DNA from: Halolacustris sp051744345
GTDB lineage: Bacteria > Actinomycetota > Humimicrobiia > Humimicrobiales > Humimicrobiaceae
Reading direction: 5' to 3'
Assembly: GCA_051744345.1 (NCBI GenBank)
Contig: JBNJCW010000001.1
Span: forward strand, 29,614 to 93,613
Length of the DNA stretch: 64,000 bases
Shown: positions 53,522-63,453 of the stretch, one piece after another
How the letters are laid out: every line of letters starts with the position of its first letter
Numbering within the stretch: the stretch's first letter is position 1
Position numbers and translations under genes: made by a program
The notes under the pieces: generated by a model
What the model was told of the DNA's origin: nothing
Database searches by the model: none
Seen by the model: the letters and a program-made list of their open reading frames with translations, nothing else

Positions 53522-54784
53522 TTGAAATTTGACAATTATGAGATAACAGAATTAGGAAACGGGCTTAGGGTAATCAGCGAATACATCCCTCATTTCAGGT
53601 CCATATCTTTAGGTTTTTGGGTTTCTGCAGGCTCGAGGAATGAAGCCAGGGAAAATAATGGAATAACCCACTTAATTGAGCACCTTCTTTTCAAAGGCAC
53701 AAAGAAAAGGAGCTACAGGGATATTGCCATAGAGTTTGATTCCGTAGGTGCAGAATACAATGCCTTTACAGACAAGGAAAACAGCTGTTTTTATGCAGAT
53801 TTCATAGACACCAATCTGGACAGGTGCATGGAGCTTCTTTTTGATATTGTTTTTAACCCCTCTTTTCTCAATTCAAATATTGAAGTAGAGAAAAGGATAA
53901 TATTTGAAGAGATAAAGATGGTCGAGGATAGTCCTTCAGAGGATATCTTTAATTTTTTCTACAGGGATTTATTCGGCACTCATCCTTTGAGTTTACCTGT
54001 TTTAGGCAGCATAGAATCATTAAAAAATTGCAGCGAAAAAACAATATGGCAATATTTTGAAAATAATTTTAATTTTCAGAATATGGTGATTTCTGCAGCT
54101 GGAAATATTAAGCATAAGTGCTTGATAGAAGGCATTAAGAAAAATCTTGGCCAGTTAAGTCTAAAGCAAAAAGGCAAAAAAAACCATATTAAAAAATCTA
54201 TACCGGTTAACAGAAAATTTAAAAATGTCTATAAAAATAAAACCAAAGCTGTCCACATCTGTTATGGAGGCCTGGGCTGCAGCAGGAATGACAGTGAACG
54301 CTACCCCCTGGCTGTGTTTACAAGCCTTTTTGGGGGGTCAATGAGCAGCAGGCTTTTTCAGAGGATCAGGGAAGAAGAAGGGTTGAGCTACTCAATATTT
54401 TCTACAAACTCCCAGTATTCAGACACGGGGGTGGTATTAACCTATGCAGCTGTTTCTCCTTCCAATACTTTAAGGATAATAGATTTAATAAATGATGAGC
54501 TTGAAGAAATAAGCAGGGAGAAAATAAGCTCAAGCGAGATAATAAGGGCTAAGGAGAATATTAAAGGAAGCATAGTGTTGAATGTAGAGGATATAAGCTC
54601 TAGGATGTTCAGGTTGGGTAAGTCAATGATTATGGACAAAAAAGTTTTGACTATTGATGAGATATTAAAGAAAATAGATGATGTTAGAGTGGATAAGATA
54701 AATAAGGTAAGGGACAGGTACTTCAATCCTGAGGACATGAGTATAGTTATTCTTGGGGATATAGATAAGCGGGAGGCTTTATGA
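53522..54784 (+). CDS. M16-family zinc peptidase (PepR/MPP-like)
   Basis: The 420-residue protein has the inverted zinc motif HLIEH (H50, E53, H54) followed about 76 residues later by the third metal ligand region (E in KRIIFEEIKM), and the C-terminal R-Y substrate pair near SSRLFQRIREEEGLSYSI. This subgroup, between pnp and dapB, is called PepR in mycobacteria. The natural substrate is not known. It starts at TTG and overlaps dapB by 4 nt (ATGA). Confidence 0.93.
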   Translation: MKFDNYEITELGNGLRVISEYIPHFRSISLGFWVSAGSRNEARENNGITHLIEHLLFKGTKKRSYRDIAIEFDSVGAEYNAFTDKENSCFYADFIDTNLDRCMELLFDIVFNPSFLNSNIEVEKRIIFEEIKMVEDSPSEDIFNFFYRDLFGTHPLSLPVLGSIESLKNCSEKTIWQYFENNFNFQNMVISAAGNIKHKCLIEGIKKNLGQLSLKQKGKKNHIKKSIPVNRKFKNVYKNKTKAVHICYGGLGCSRNDSERYPLAVFTSLFGGSMSSRLFQRIREEEGLSYSIFSTNSQYSDTGVVLTYAAVSPSNTLRIIDLINDELEEISREKISSSEIIRAKENIKGSIVLNVEDISSRMFRLGKSMIMDKKVLTIDEILKKIDDVRVDKINKVRDRYFNPEDMSIVILGDIDKREAL

Positions 54785-55575
54785 GGGTAGCAGTATTTGG
54801 GATATGCGGAAAAATGGGAAGAGCAATTGGAAAGGAATTGATTAAAGAAAAAGACATTGAGATAGTTGCAGGATTTGACGTAAGCGATGCAGGAAAAGAT
54901 ATCGGAAGCATACTGGGCACAGATGAAACCGGGGCATTGGTATATGACAGGTATGAGAAGATTGAGAAACTCTTGCCACAAACCATAATTGATTTTACGG
55001 TTGCAGATGTGGCGGTAGAAACCATAAACTGGGCAATTGAGAACGGCATTAATGTTATAGTGGGAACCACAGGTATAGATAAAAAGGAATTGGAAAATAT
55101 TAAGCAAAAAACCGAAAAGTCTAAAAGCAAGGTTCTGATTGTGCCCAATTTTTCTATTGGTGCCGTAATCATGGTTAAAATATCGAGGTTAATTGCGGGA
55201 TATTTTGATGACTGTGAGATAATTGAGATGCATCATGATAAAAAAAAGGATGCTCCTTCGGGCACCTCGGTATTAACTTCAGAGGCTATAGCAGAATCAC
55301 GAAAATTTAATCAAGAGAGGCTAAAGGAATTTGAATCTGAAAATGCTGAGGGAAGCAGGGGTTCTTTTCTAAATGGGGTTCACATACACAGCATAAGGCT
55401 GCCCGGGCTGCTTGCCCACCAGAGAGTTGTGTTTGGAACCAGGGGCCAGACGGTTACCATAAGCCATGACAGCATTGACCGTTCATCGTTTTATCCGGGA
55501 GTCTTATTGGCTATAAGGGGTTTGGATAGACTGGGAAGTTTTACTTATGGTTTGGATAAATTGATAGAAATTTAA
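54781..55575 (+). CDS. dapB: 4-hydroxy-tetrahydrodipicolinate reductase
   Basis: DapB reduces the DapA product in the lysine/diaminopimelate pathway. The 264-residue protein has the N-terminal nucleotide loop VFGICGKMGRAI, the VGTTGIDK segment, and the catalytic EMHHDKKKDAPSGT motif. In many actinobacteria thyX lies between dapB and dapA; it is absent here. Confidence 0.97.
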   Translation: MRVAVFGICGKMGRAIGKELIKEKDIEIVAGFDVSDAGKDIGSILGTDETGALVYDRYEKIEKLLPQTIIDFTVADVAVETINWAIENGINVIVGTTGIDKKELENIKQKTEKSKSKVLIVPNFSIGAVIMVKISRLIAGYFDDCEIIEMHHDKKKDAPSGTSVLTSEAIAESRKFNQERLKEFESENAEGSRGSFLNGVHIHSIRLPGLLAHQRVVFGTRGQTVTISHDSIDRSSFYPGVLLAIRGLDRLGSFTYGLDKLIEI

Positions 55576-55589
55576 GGTTAGGAGTATTT

Positions 55590-56474
55590 ATGGTAGAGCT
55601 TGGAGAACTTATAACGGCTATGGTTACGCCATTTGACGGGCAATTTCAAATGGATTTGGGTTCAGCCCATAAACTTATGGACCATTTGATAAGGAACGGC
55701 TCAGACGGTATCCTGCTTTCAGGGACTACAGGGGAGTCTCCAACCTTAAGCGACCAGGAGAAAGTAGACCTTTTTAAATTTGCAGTTGAAAATTTCAAGG
55801 GCAAGGCCAAGATAATTGCGGGTACAGGCTCAAATGACACCGCACATTCTATTGAAATTTCCAAGGAAGCTGAACGTTTAGGGGTTGATGCACTGCTTTT
55901 GGTTGTCCCTTACTATAATAAGCCATCTCAGAAGGGGCTTTACAGGCATTTTGAAGCAATCGCTTCTTCGGTAAAGACGCCTGTCATACTTTACAATGTA
56001 CCCTCCAGGACCTCCTGTAATCTGGATGCGGAAACCTGTATCCAGCTTTCTAAAATAGATAATATAATCGGGGTTAAAGAAGCAAGTGGGGATATCAGTC
56101 AGGCTTCAGCAATTGCCAGGGATGCAGAAGATGGGTTTTTGATTTACAGCGGTAATGACTGCGATACCTTACCTCTTTTGTCTGTTGGGGGTTATGGAGT
56201 AATAAGTGTTGCTTCACATATCGCGGGAAAAGAGATAAAGAAAATGATTTCATATTTTAAGCAGGGAGACAACAGGGGAGCAGCTGAAATACATAGCCGC
56301 TTAATGGATCTGTTTAAGGGGATATTTATAGCCACCAACCCTGTACCGGTAAAAAAAGCCTTGAACCTAATGAATATGGGTGTTGGGCCGGTGAGGCTGC
56401 CGCTGTATGAGATGGAAGAAGCAAAGCTTAATAAATTTAAACAAATTTTAAAAAAATATAATGCTATAAGCTAA
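55590..56474 (+). CDS. dapA: 4-hydroxy-tetrahydrodipicolinate synthase
   Basis: DapA condenses pyruvate and aspartate semialdehyde. The 294-residue TIM-barrel protein has GTTGE (45-49), Y135 in LYNVPSRT and the Schiff-base Lys163 in GVKEASGD. TAGGAG precedes the ATG. It sits between dapB and rnj. Confidence 0.97.
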   Translation: MVELGELITAMVTPFDGQFQMDLGSAHKLMDHLIRNGSDGILLSGTTGESPTLSDQEKVDLFKFAVENFKGKAKIIAGTGSNDTAHSIEISKEAERLGVDALLLVVPYYNKPSQKGLYRHFEAIASSVKTPVILYNVPSRTSCNLDAETCIQLSKIDNIIGVKEASGDISQASAIARDAEDGFLIYSGNDCDTLPLLSVGGYGVISVASHIAGKEIKKMISYFKQGDNRGAAEIHSRLMDLFKGIFIATNPVPVKKALNLMNMGVGPVRLPLYEMEEAKLNKFKQILKKYNAIS

Positions 56475-56503
56475 GAAAAAGGAGGCGGATTATACAGTAG
56501 ATT

Positions 56504-58165
56504 ATGCCAAAAAAAAGTAGTTTGAAAGTTATACCCCTGGGGGGATTGAATGAGGTCGGTAAGAATTTAACCATTTTTGAAAAAGATAATCAGATTATCA
56601 TTGTTGACTGCGGGGTCATGTTTCCTGATGATGAGATGATGGGTATCGATTACGTGATCCCTGATTTTACTTATATCATCAAAAACAAACACAAGGTTAA
56701 AGCTATTGTAATTACCCATGGCCATGAAGACCATATTGGAGCTTTGCCTTTTCTTCTAAAAGAGGTCAAGGCGCCCATTTATGCAACCAAGCTTACCCTA
56801 GGGCTTATTAAAATAAAATTAAGCAATACTCTTCAGAAATCCCTGAATTTTTTTGAGATTAACCCCCAAAAAGGCATTGGGATTGGCCCATTTTTCATTG
56901 ATTTTTTCCGTGTAAACCATAGTATACCTGATGGGGTAGGGCTGGTTATTAAGACAGATATTGGAAATATTGTGCATAGTGGAGATTTCAAGATAGATCA
57001 GTGTCCTATTGACGGCCGGGTTACGGATTTTTCAAAGATTATAAGGGCAGGAGATGAAGGGGTCCTGGCTATGTTTTGTGACAGCACAAATGCTGAAGAG
57101 ATAGGTTATACACTGCCTGAAAGGGAGGTTGGAAGGACCTTAAAGGAGAAGTTTGCAAGAGCAGATAAAAGGATTATCGTGGCTACCTTCGCTTCACATA
57201 TACACCGCATACAGCAGGTTATGGATGTTTCCAAGAAAATGGGCAGAAAGGTAGCTATCTCTGGGAGGTCGATGCTTAAAACAATCAAAATATCTTCAGA
57301 GCTCGGATATTTAAAGATACCAGAGAATACGATAATACCTATAACTAAAATTGATGAGTTTCCGGTTAAGAAACTTGTTATCCTTTCTACCGGAAGTCAG
57401 GGCGAACCCCTTTCTGCACTGAATAAGATGGCCATGGGGGAGCATAAGAGGGCTCAAATAATGAAAGGGGACATGGTTATAATTTCCGCTTCCCCTATAC
57501 CGGGAAACGAGAAAGCAATCTCCAATACCATAAATATGCTTATAAACCAGGGTGCCGATGTTTTTTATGAATCTATTGCCGGGGTGCACGTATCGGGCCA
57601 TGCGGCACAGGAAGAAATCAAGATGATGATTGGCCTGTTCAAACCTCAATATTTTATACCCATACACGGAGAAAACAAACATAAAATACAGAATGCCAAG
57701 ATTGCAGAGGAAATGGGCATAGATGAAAAAAACATATTGATTGCCCGGAATGGTTATATTTTAAAAATGAATTCAAACTTGTGCAGGATTTCCAAATCAC
57801 TAAACCTTAAGACCATATATGTGGATGGCATCGGTACCGGGAATATTGAAGATATGGTGTTAAAAGATAGGAGGCTGCTTTCCAGGGATGGAATTATCGT
57901 GGCTGTTTTTGCTGTAGATGAGGCAAATAAAAAAATTGCGAATGAGCCCGACTTCTTATTAAAAGGAGTGGTCTATATTGATAATTTCGACCAGGTGGTT
58001 AAAGATTGCAAAAAGATAATTGCAGATTCTACCGAAAGGGCATTTGAGCAGAATATCACCAATGTTAACATGATCGAGCAGTATGTTAATGAGAATCTGG
58101 AAAGATATATATTTAAGAAAGTAAGGATTAGGCCGATAGTATCAACCAAGGTAATCAGTGTATAA
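56504..58165 (+). CDS. rnj: ribonuclease J
   Basis: RNase J is an endo/5'-exoribonuclease of the beta-CASP metallo-beta-lactamase group. The 553-residue protein has the zinc motif HGHEDHIG (H72, H74, D76, H77), HSGDFKID, the beta-CASP motifs (GRSMLK, STGSQGEP), HVSGHA and HGE (IPIHGENKHK). Actinobacteria usually have RNase J together with RNase E/G. The dapA-rnj-ftsK order is conserved in the phylum. Confidence 0.96.
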   Translation: MPKKSSLKVIPLGGLNEVGKNLTIFEKDNQIIIVDCGVMFPDDEMMGIDYVIPDFTYIIKNKHKVKAIVITHGHEDHIGALPFLLKEVKAPIYATKLTLGLIKIKLSNTLQKSLNFFEINPQKGIGIGPFFIDFFRVNHSIPDGVGLVIKTDIGNIVHSGDFKIDQCPIDGRVTDFSKIIRAGDEGVLAMFCDSTNAEEIGYTLPEREVGRTLKEKFARADKRIIVATFASHIHRIQQVMDVSKKMGRKVAISGRSMLKTIKISSELGYLKIPENTIIPITKIDEFPVKKLVILSTGSQGEPLSALNKMAMGEHKRAQIMKGDMVIISASPIPGNEKAISNTINMLINQGADVFYESIAGVHVSGHAAQEEIKMMIGLFKPQYFIPIHGENKHKIQNAKIAEEMGIDEKNILIARNGYILKMNSNLCRISKSLNLKTIYVDGIGTGNIEDMVLKDRRLLSRDGIIVAVFAVDEANKKIANEPDFLLKGVVYIDNFDQVVKDCKKIIADSTERAFEQNITNVNMIEQYVNENLERYIFKKVRIRPIVSTKVISV

Positions 58166-58168
58166 ATA

Positions 58169-60355
58169 ATGGCAAAGAAAAAGGCAAAAAAAGAAAAAAA
58201 CAGGGCAAAAAAACCAACCAGAAAATATGTTAAAAGAAGAACAGAAGTATACGGGATAGTTCTGGTAACGTTGGCTGTAATTTTTTTTATAAGCCTCTTT
58301 GGTTTTGGAACCAGTGGTTTTGTTACCTCCTATGTGAATGATTTCCTTTCATTTATTTTAGGGCTGGGTAAATACATATTTCCGTTTCTGTTGCTTTTCT
58401 GGGGGATAAGTTTTTTCATAAAGAGAATAAAATACTTGCCGTCACGGTTCGGATGGGGGTTTTTTTTGCTGTTTTTATCTGTGCTGGGCATACTAAGCAG
58501 CACCGGCAATATAGAGAATGTATTCGACCGGGTCCTGGTCAGTTCCAGAGGAGGGGTAGTAGGCGCTGCTGTATTTTATGGCTTATTCAGGCTGGTAGGT
58601 GCAGCGGGCTCAATGGTAATTTTGGTGGTCTTGCTTCTTATTTCAATCATGATAATTACCAGAATATCGTTGATAGACCAATTCAAGAAGCTTATAGGAT
58701 TGCTTAAACCGGAAAAGGGCTTACAGATAAAGGATACCACTAAAACTGCTAAACAAAAGCCGGTAGAGAAAAAAGCTGATGCAGAATCTAAACCTGAGGT
58801 TGAGCCTAAAACCCCTGAAGTGGTTGATTATGCCACCAAAGAAGAAATAGAAAGTATTAGGGTAAACAAGGATGGTCAGCTGGAGATACCCCTGGTTGAA
58901 AGTGAAGAGGAAGATGAGGATTATAAATTTCCGCCAGTCAGTCTGCTAAAAAAATCTAAAAATATTCACCCCCGCCTTTATAAGCAAAATGTTAAGGAAA
59001 GGGCCGCTACCCTTAATCAGGTTTTTAGGGATTTTAATCTTGCAGCAAAGGTTATCAGGGTAGTAAGGGGCCCTTCGGTTACCTTATATGAATTAAACCT
59101 GGCTCCAGGGGTAAAAGTGCAAAGGCTGCTGAGCCTGGAAGATGATTTTTGTGTGGCCATGGGTTCTCCGGATTTAAGATTTCTGACTCCCATACCGGGT
59201 AAATCTGCCATAGGGATAGAAGTGCCTAATGAGATAAGGAGTCTGGTTACCCTGGGTGATATATTTGAAGAGCTGGTGCCTGTTAATTCTACTAATTTAC
59301 TTGAGGTTCCTCTTGGTAAGAATTTGTCTGGAGATATAATTTCCATGGATATAAGGGCTATGCCCCATGTACTGATAGGGGGGGCAACCAATTCAGGCAA
59401 AAGTTCCTGCATAAACAGCATAATTATATCCTTGCTGCTGAAGGTTAAGCCCAGTCAGGTAAAATTTATAATGATAGACCCAAAGATGGTTGAATTAAAT
59501 ATCTATAACAGCATCCCGCACCTTCTTACACCTGTAGTAATAGATCCCAAGAAAGCTGCATCTGCGCTTTCATGGGCAACCGAAGAGATGGATAACAGGT
59601 TTAAGGCATTATCTGATTACAACTTTAAATCACTTGAAGAATATAATTACAGGATAAAAAAGGATGAAATTGAGGACCTGAAGCCATTACCCTATATAAT
59701 AATTATTATTGATGAGCTGGCAGACCTGATGATGGTTTCTGCCTCTGAGGTAGAAGAAAGCATCTGCAGGATTGCACAGAAGGGAAGGGCTGTAGGGATA
59801 CACCTGCTGATAGCTACCCAAAAACCAATAGTTAAGATAATAACCGGTCTAATACAGGGTAATATACCGGCCAGAATTGCATTCAATGTTGCCAAGAATA
59901 TTGATTCAAGGGTTATTCTTGACCAGAGCGGTGCAGAGAAATTGATAGGCAAGGGTGATATGCTTTATAAGTCCCCTACTGCAAGCACCCCTGTTAGGCT
60001 GCAGGGGGCGTTTGTAACCTCAAAGGAAATAGAAATGACTACCAACTATATAAAGAATATAAAGAAAGCAGAATACAGCGAAGAGGTTACCCGGAAAATA
60101 AGCCATAAAAAGAAAGTGGATATAGAAGAGGATGAGTTGATTTATGATGCTTTAAAAGCGGTGGTAGATTACGGGCATGCTTCAGCGTCATTGCTGCAGA
60201 GAAAACTCAAACTGGGCTATTCCAGGGCTGCAAGGATTATAGATCAGCTTGAAGATAAGGGTCTAATCAGCGGCTATGATGGCAGTAAACCCAGGGAAGT
60301 ATTAATCAGTAAGGAAGAGCTTAAAAGAATATTGGAAAATAAGGAGAAAATTTAA
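58169..60355 (+). CDS. ftsK: DNA translocase FtsK/SpoIIIE
   Basis: FtsK pumps DNA at the septum and activates Xer recombination. The 728-residue protein has a lysine-rich start, four membrane segments (about residues 29-180), a charged linker, then the motor: Walker A GGATNSGKSSC (about 403), Walker B IIIIDELADLMM, and ATQKP. The C-terminal winged-helix gamma domain (DALKAVVDYGHASASLLQRKL onward, in short blocks) reads polar DNA signals. Its partner XerC is encoded at 33856. Confidence 0.96.
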   Translation: MAKKKAKKEKNRAKKPTRKYVKRRTEVYGIVLVTLAVIFFISLFGFGTSGFVTSYVNDFLSFILGLGKYIFPFLLLFWGISFFIKRIKYLPSRFGWGFFLLFLSVLGILSSTGNIENVFDRVLVSSRGGVVGAAVFYGLFRLVGAAGSMVILVVLLLISIMIITRISLIDQFKKLIGLLKPEKGLQIKDTTKTAKQKPVEKKADAESKPEVEPKTPEVVDYATKEEIESIRVNKDGQLEIPLVESEEEDEDYKFPPVSLLKKSKNIHPRLYKQNVKERAATLNQVFRDFNLAAKVIRVVRGPSVTLYELNLAPGVKVQRLLSLEDDFCVAMGSPDLRFLTPIPGKSAIGIEVPNEIRSLVTLGDIFEELVPVNSTNLLEVPLGKNLSGDIISMDIRAMPHVLIGGATNSGKSSCINSIIISLLLKVKPSQVKFIMIDPKMVELNIYNSIPHLLTPVVIDPKKAASALSWATEEMDNRFKALSDYNFKSLEEYNYRIKKDEIEDLKPLPYIIIIIDELADLMMVSASEVEESICRIAQKGRAVGIHLLIATQKPIVKIITGLIQGNIPARIAFNVAKNIDSRVILDQSGAEKLIGKGDMLYKSPTASTPVRLQGAFVTSKEIEMTTNYIKNIKKAEYSEEVTRKISHKKKVDIEEDELIYDALKAVVDYGHASASLLQRKLKLGYSRAARIIDQLEDKGLISGYDGSKPREVLISKEELKRILENKEKI

Positions 60356-60358
60356 GCA

Positions 60359-61606
60359 ATGGATTGCACCATATTGAGTGTTGGCACCGAATTAAGCTTG
60401 GGCCTGGTACTGGATACCAATTCCAGGTTTATCGCTGACAAGATAACCAGTTACGGCATAGAATGTAATTTTATTCATATTGTCAGGGATAATAAGAAGG
60501 AAATATCTGAAGTTTTAAAATTAAGTTTGGGCCAAAGCGATATTGTAATCATAAATGGAGGATTGGGGCCAACTGATGATGATCTTACCAGGAATGCCGT
60601 AGCGGAAGCTGCCGGCTTGAAGCTTGAAAGAATTAAGTCTCTTGATCAGACCAGCCTAAAGTTTATCAAAAAAATAAAATCCAAAGAAATAGAAAAAAGA
60701 TTACTAAGACAATCTTATATTCCCCGGGGAGCGGTCCCTTTTAAACCGAGACTGGGCAGTGCCTCGGGGTTTGTTTTACAGTATGGGGATAAATGGATTT
60801 TTAGTATTCCGGGAGTTCCCAGAGAGATGAGCGATATGTTATTAGGGGATGTAGTTCCAGTATTAGAAAAAATTATCAGAGGTAAAACCGCTAAACCAGG
60901 TATCAAAAAGAGAGTTTTGATGACTACTGATATAAGTGAAACAGAAATTGAAACTAAAATAAAAGATTTGGTAGAAGATGCAAACCGGAAAAAATTAAAT
61001 ATCGGGATTACTGCTAATCCTGGTTTAATTAAGATAATATTAATATCCAGAAAGGGCACTCAATCGGAATTGGACTATTTTGAGCATAGAATCAGGCAAA
61101 GGCTTAAAGAATGTGTTTACGGTATTGATGAAGTCAGGATAGGGTATCACTTAAAAGATGCAATAAACAAAAATCCTAACAGGTTAAGCATCAGCACCGC
61201 AGAATCAGTAACCGGAGGCTTGATTGGAACCATGATAACCGATGTTCCGGGGAGTTCAGATTATTATTCCGGGGGACTTATATCCTATAGTAATTTTTCA
61301 AAAATTAATTTTTTAGGGGTAAACCAAAAAACAATTGAGCAAAAAGGAGCGGTCAGCGGGGAAGTGTGTGCCCAGATGTCAGAGGGAATTAAAAGGATAT
61401 TTGGTTCTGATTATGCACTGGCGGTTACCGGTTATGCCGGGCCGGAAGATGAGGATACCGGCCTGATTTATTTAGGCATAAGAGGCCCCGGCGATCTTTC
61501 TGAAGTAACTGAGAAAAAATTTTTAGGTTCTAGAGAGGATATAAAGTTCAGGACTGCACAGTTTGCGATTAACAGGTTGAGGGTGTTAATAACGAATGGG
61601 CGCTGA
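60359..61606 (+). CDS. cinA: CinA family protein (NMN deamidase / competence-damage protein)
   Basis: CinA proteins recycle NMN and are often near recA. The 415-residue protein has an N-terminal MoCF/COG1058 domain (SVGTELSLGLVLDTNS, NGGLGPTDDDLT) and a C-terminal PncC-type amidase domain (TAESVTGGLIGTMITDVPGSS pieces, AVTGYAGP). It overlaps the start of thpR by 11 nt. Location close to recA follows the common cinA-recA order. Confidence 0.94.
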   Translation: MDCTILSVGTELSLGLVLDTNSRFIADKITSYGIECNFIHIVRDNKKEISEVLKLSLGQSDIVIINGGLGPTDDDLTRNAVAEAAGLKLERIKSLDQTSLKFIKKIKSKEIEKRLLRQSYIPRGAVPFKPRLGSASGFVLQYGDKWIFSIPGVPREMSDMLLGDVVPVLEKIIRGKTAKPGIKKRVLMTTDISETEIETKIKDLVEDANRKKLNIGITANPGLIKIILISRKGTQSELDYFEHRIRQRLKECVYGIDEVRIGYHLKDAINKNPNRLSISTAESVTGGLIGTMITDVPGSSDYYSGGLISYSNFSKINFLGVNQKTIEQKGAVSGEVCAQMSEGIKRIFGSDYALAVTGYAGPEDEDTGLIYLGIRGPGDLSEVTEKKFLGSREDIKFRTAQFAINRLRVLITNGR

Positions 61607-62186
61607 CTTAAATCAAAAAAGGTTGTTTGTGGCAATTGATTTTCCGCCTCAGGTCAAGGAAAAAATTTATAAGCAAAGTTTTCGATTCTTGTCTGGTGAT
61701 AAAAATATAAGGCAACTAGGCCATACCAACATACACATTACCCTTAAATTTTTAGGGAATGTAGAAAATGATAAACTGCCGCTGTTAAAAAATGCATTAA
61801 TGCAGGCAGCAACAAAACCCAGCCCTTTCAGCTACACCATAAATAACCGCATAGACGCTTTCCCAAATGTAAGAAAAGCAAGTATAATATTTGTAGGCAT
61901 AGCAGATGGCGGCCAATTTATGGAAGAGATATTTAAAAATATTGAACAAGAACTGGTCAGGATAAAAATAAGGAAAGAAAAGAAAAAATTTATACCTCAT
62001 GCTACTATAGCGAGGATAAAGCGTAAAAGAGATATTGCAGCTATAAGAAAAGACCTTATTATAAAAGACCTTCCTGCATTGATGTGTGATAAAATCACTT
62101 TGTTTGAAAGCAGGTTAATGCCTGCAGGAGCCCAGTATACTGTGCTTGAAGAATTTATTTTAGGCAAGTCTTTTAATCTAGGTTAA
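61596..62186 (+). CDS. thpR: RNA 2',3'-cyclic phosphodiesterase (2'-5' RNA ligase family)
   Basis: ThpR belongs to the 2H phosphoesterases, which open 2',3'-cyclic phosphates or join 2'-5' RNA ends. The 196-residue protein has both HxTx motifs: HITL (H47) and HATI (H135). The start at ATG 61596 lies inside cinA. The position between cinA and recA, seen in several bacteria, suggests cotranscription. The physiological substrate is unknown. Confidence 0.93.
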   Translation: MGADLNQKRLFVAIDFPPQVKEKIYKQSFRFLSGDKNIRQLGHTNIHITLKFLGNVENDKLPLLKNALMQAATKPSPFSYTINNRIDAFPNVRKASIIFVGIADGGQFMEEIFKNIEQELVRIKIRKEKKKFIPHATIARIKRKRDIAAIRKDLIIKDLPALMCDKITLFESRLMPAGAQYTVLEEFILGKSFNLG

Positions 62187-62243
62187 AAAGTATTATTATA
62201 TAAATGCACAATTATACAAATTATATGCAAACTGGGGGATTTA

Positions 62244-63269
62244 ATGGAAAGAGATAAAATTATAGATAACACATTATCGCAGATAGAGAGGCAATACGGT
62301 AAGGGTACCATTATGAGGCTGGGAAGCCGGGGCCCGCTTGTAGCCATTCCTTCAATATCAACAGGGTCAATTGAGGCTGATCTGGCTCTGGGTATAGGAG
62401 GCATACCCAGGGGCAGAGTGACAGAAATTTATGGACCGGAAGCTTCGGGAAAAACCACCCTTGCTCTTCACATAATAGCTAACGCCCAGAGAGGCGGCGG
62501 TATTGCGGCATTTATTGATGCTGAACATGCCCTGGATCCCATGTATGCACGAAATTTAGGAGTTAATACGGATGAACTGCTGCTTTCCCAGCCTGATAAC
62601 GGGGAGGAAGCCTTAGAGATTGCGGAGATTCTTTTAAAAAGCGGGGCCCTGGATGTAATTGTTATAGATTCAGTAGCAGCCCTGGTTCCGAAAGCAGAGC
62701 TGGAAGGAGAAATGGGCGATTCCCAGGTGGGTTTGCAGGCCAGGCTAATGTCAAAAGCACTAAGAAAACTTACAGGTGTGGTGAACAGAACAAGGACTTC
62801 TGTTGTTTTTATTAACCAGTTAAGGGAAAAAATCGGCATAATGTTTGGGAATCCAGAGGTAACTCCAGGTGGAAGGGCTTTAAAGTTTTATGCTTCTGTA
62901 AGGCTGGATATCAGGAGAATAGACAGCATTAAAGATGGAACCAATGTTATTGGTAACCGTATTAGGGTAAAGGTGGTCAAGAACAAGGTTGCGGCTCCGT
63001 TTAAAAGTGCAGAATTTGATATCATGTATGGAAAAGGTATATCAAAAGAGGGCAGCGTACTGGATGTAGGTGCCGAGCTGGGCATTATAAACAGGAGCGG
63101 TTCTTGGTATTCTTATGGTGATGAGCGGATTGGACAGGGCAGGGAAAATGCTAAGTTATTCCTTGCGCAGAACCCAAAGATAATGGAAAAGGTAGAAAAG
63201 GAAATAAGGAAACATTTTAATCTTTCTGAAACTCAATCGGAGAAAGACGATAGAGATAAATCAAAATAG
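62244..63269 (+). CDS. recA: recombinase RecA
   Basis: RecA drives homologous recombination and the SOS response. The 341-residue protein has Walker A GPEASGKTT (64-72), the LVIDSV-type Walker B (VIVIDSVAAL), loop 2 INQLREKIG and the C-terminal domain. TGGGGGAT precedes the ATG. The usual neighbour recX is absent; the rRNA promoter region follows. No LexA box of the Gram-positive type was found upstream by eye. Confidence 0.98.
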   Translation: MERDKIIDNTLSQIERQYGKGTIMRLGSRGPLVAIPSISTGSIEADLALGIGGIPRGRVTEIYGPEASGKTTLALHIIANAQRGGGIAAFIDAEHALDPMYARNLGVNTDELLLSQPDNGEEALEIAEILLKSGALDVIVIDSVAALVPKAELEGEMGDSQVGLQARLMSKALRKLTGVVNRTRTSVVFINQLREKIGIMFGNPEVTPGGRALKFYASVRLDIRRIDSIKDGTNVIGNRIRVKVVKNKVAAPFKSAEFDIMYGKGISKEGSVLDVGAELGIINRSGSWYSYGDERIGQGRENAKLFLAQNPKIMEKVEKEIRKHFNLSETQSEKDDRDKSK

Positions 63270-63361
63270 GGGAACTTATATTCGCAAACTTGACTGTTTT
63301 CTAAGGCCGTATTATATTAGGGCAAGGCTAAAAAAGATTAATTTTTTTAAAAATTATATTG

Positions 63362-63389
63362 TTGACTTCTAATAGCGAAGTGTTATAAT
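63362..63389 (+). promoter_or_regulatory. rRNA promoter P1
   Basis: -35 TTGACT (63362-63367), 16-bp spacer, TGT extension and a perfect -10 TATAAT (63384-63389). The A/T-rich stretch at 63336-63360 is placed like an UP element. The predicted start is near 63396. Confidence 0.75.
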
Positions 63390-63453
63390 TTACTACGCTT
63401 AGCAAAACTGCTCTTTTAATTTTTTTAGTTCCAAAAAAATTATTAGTTTTTTG

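Noticed and set aside
58453..58707. 84-codon + strand frame inside ftsK
   Set aside because: It overlaps the membrane part of FtsK in another frame, with no ribosome site or recognisable domain.
62187..62243. LexA/SOS box upstream of recA
   Set aside because: No CGAAC-N4-GTTCG-like site or other clear palindrome was seen.
63418..63441. A/T inverted repeat as a recA terminator
   Set aside because: The stem is only A-T pairs and lies after the P1 promoter; it is better explained as part of an A/T UP element for P2.
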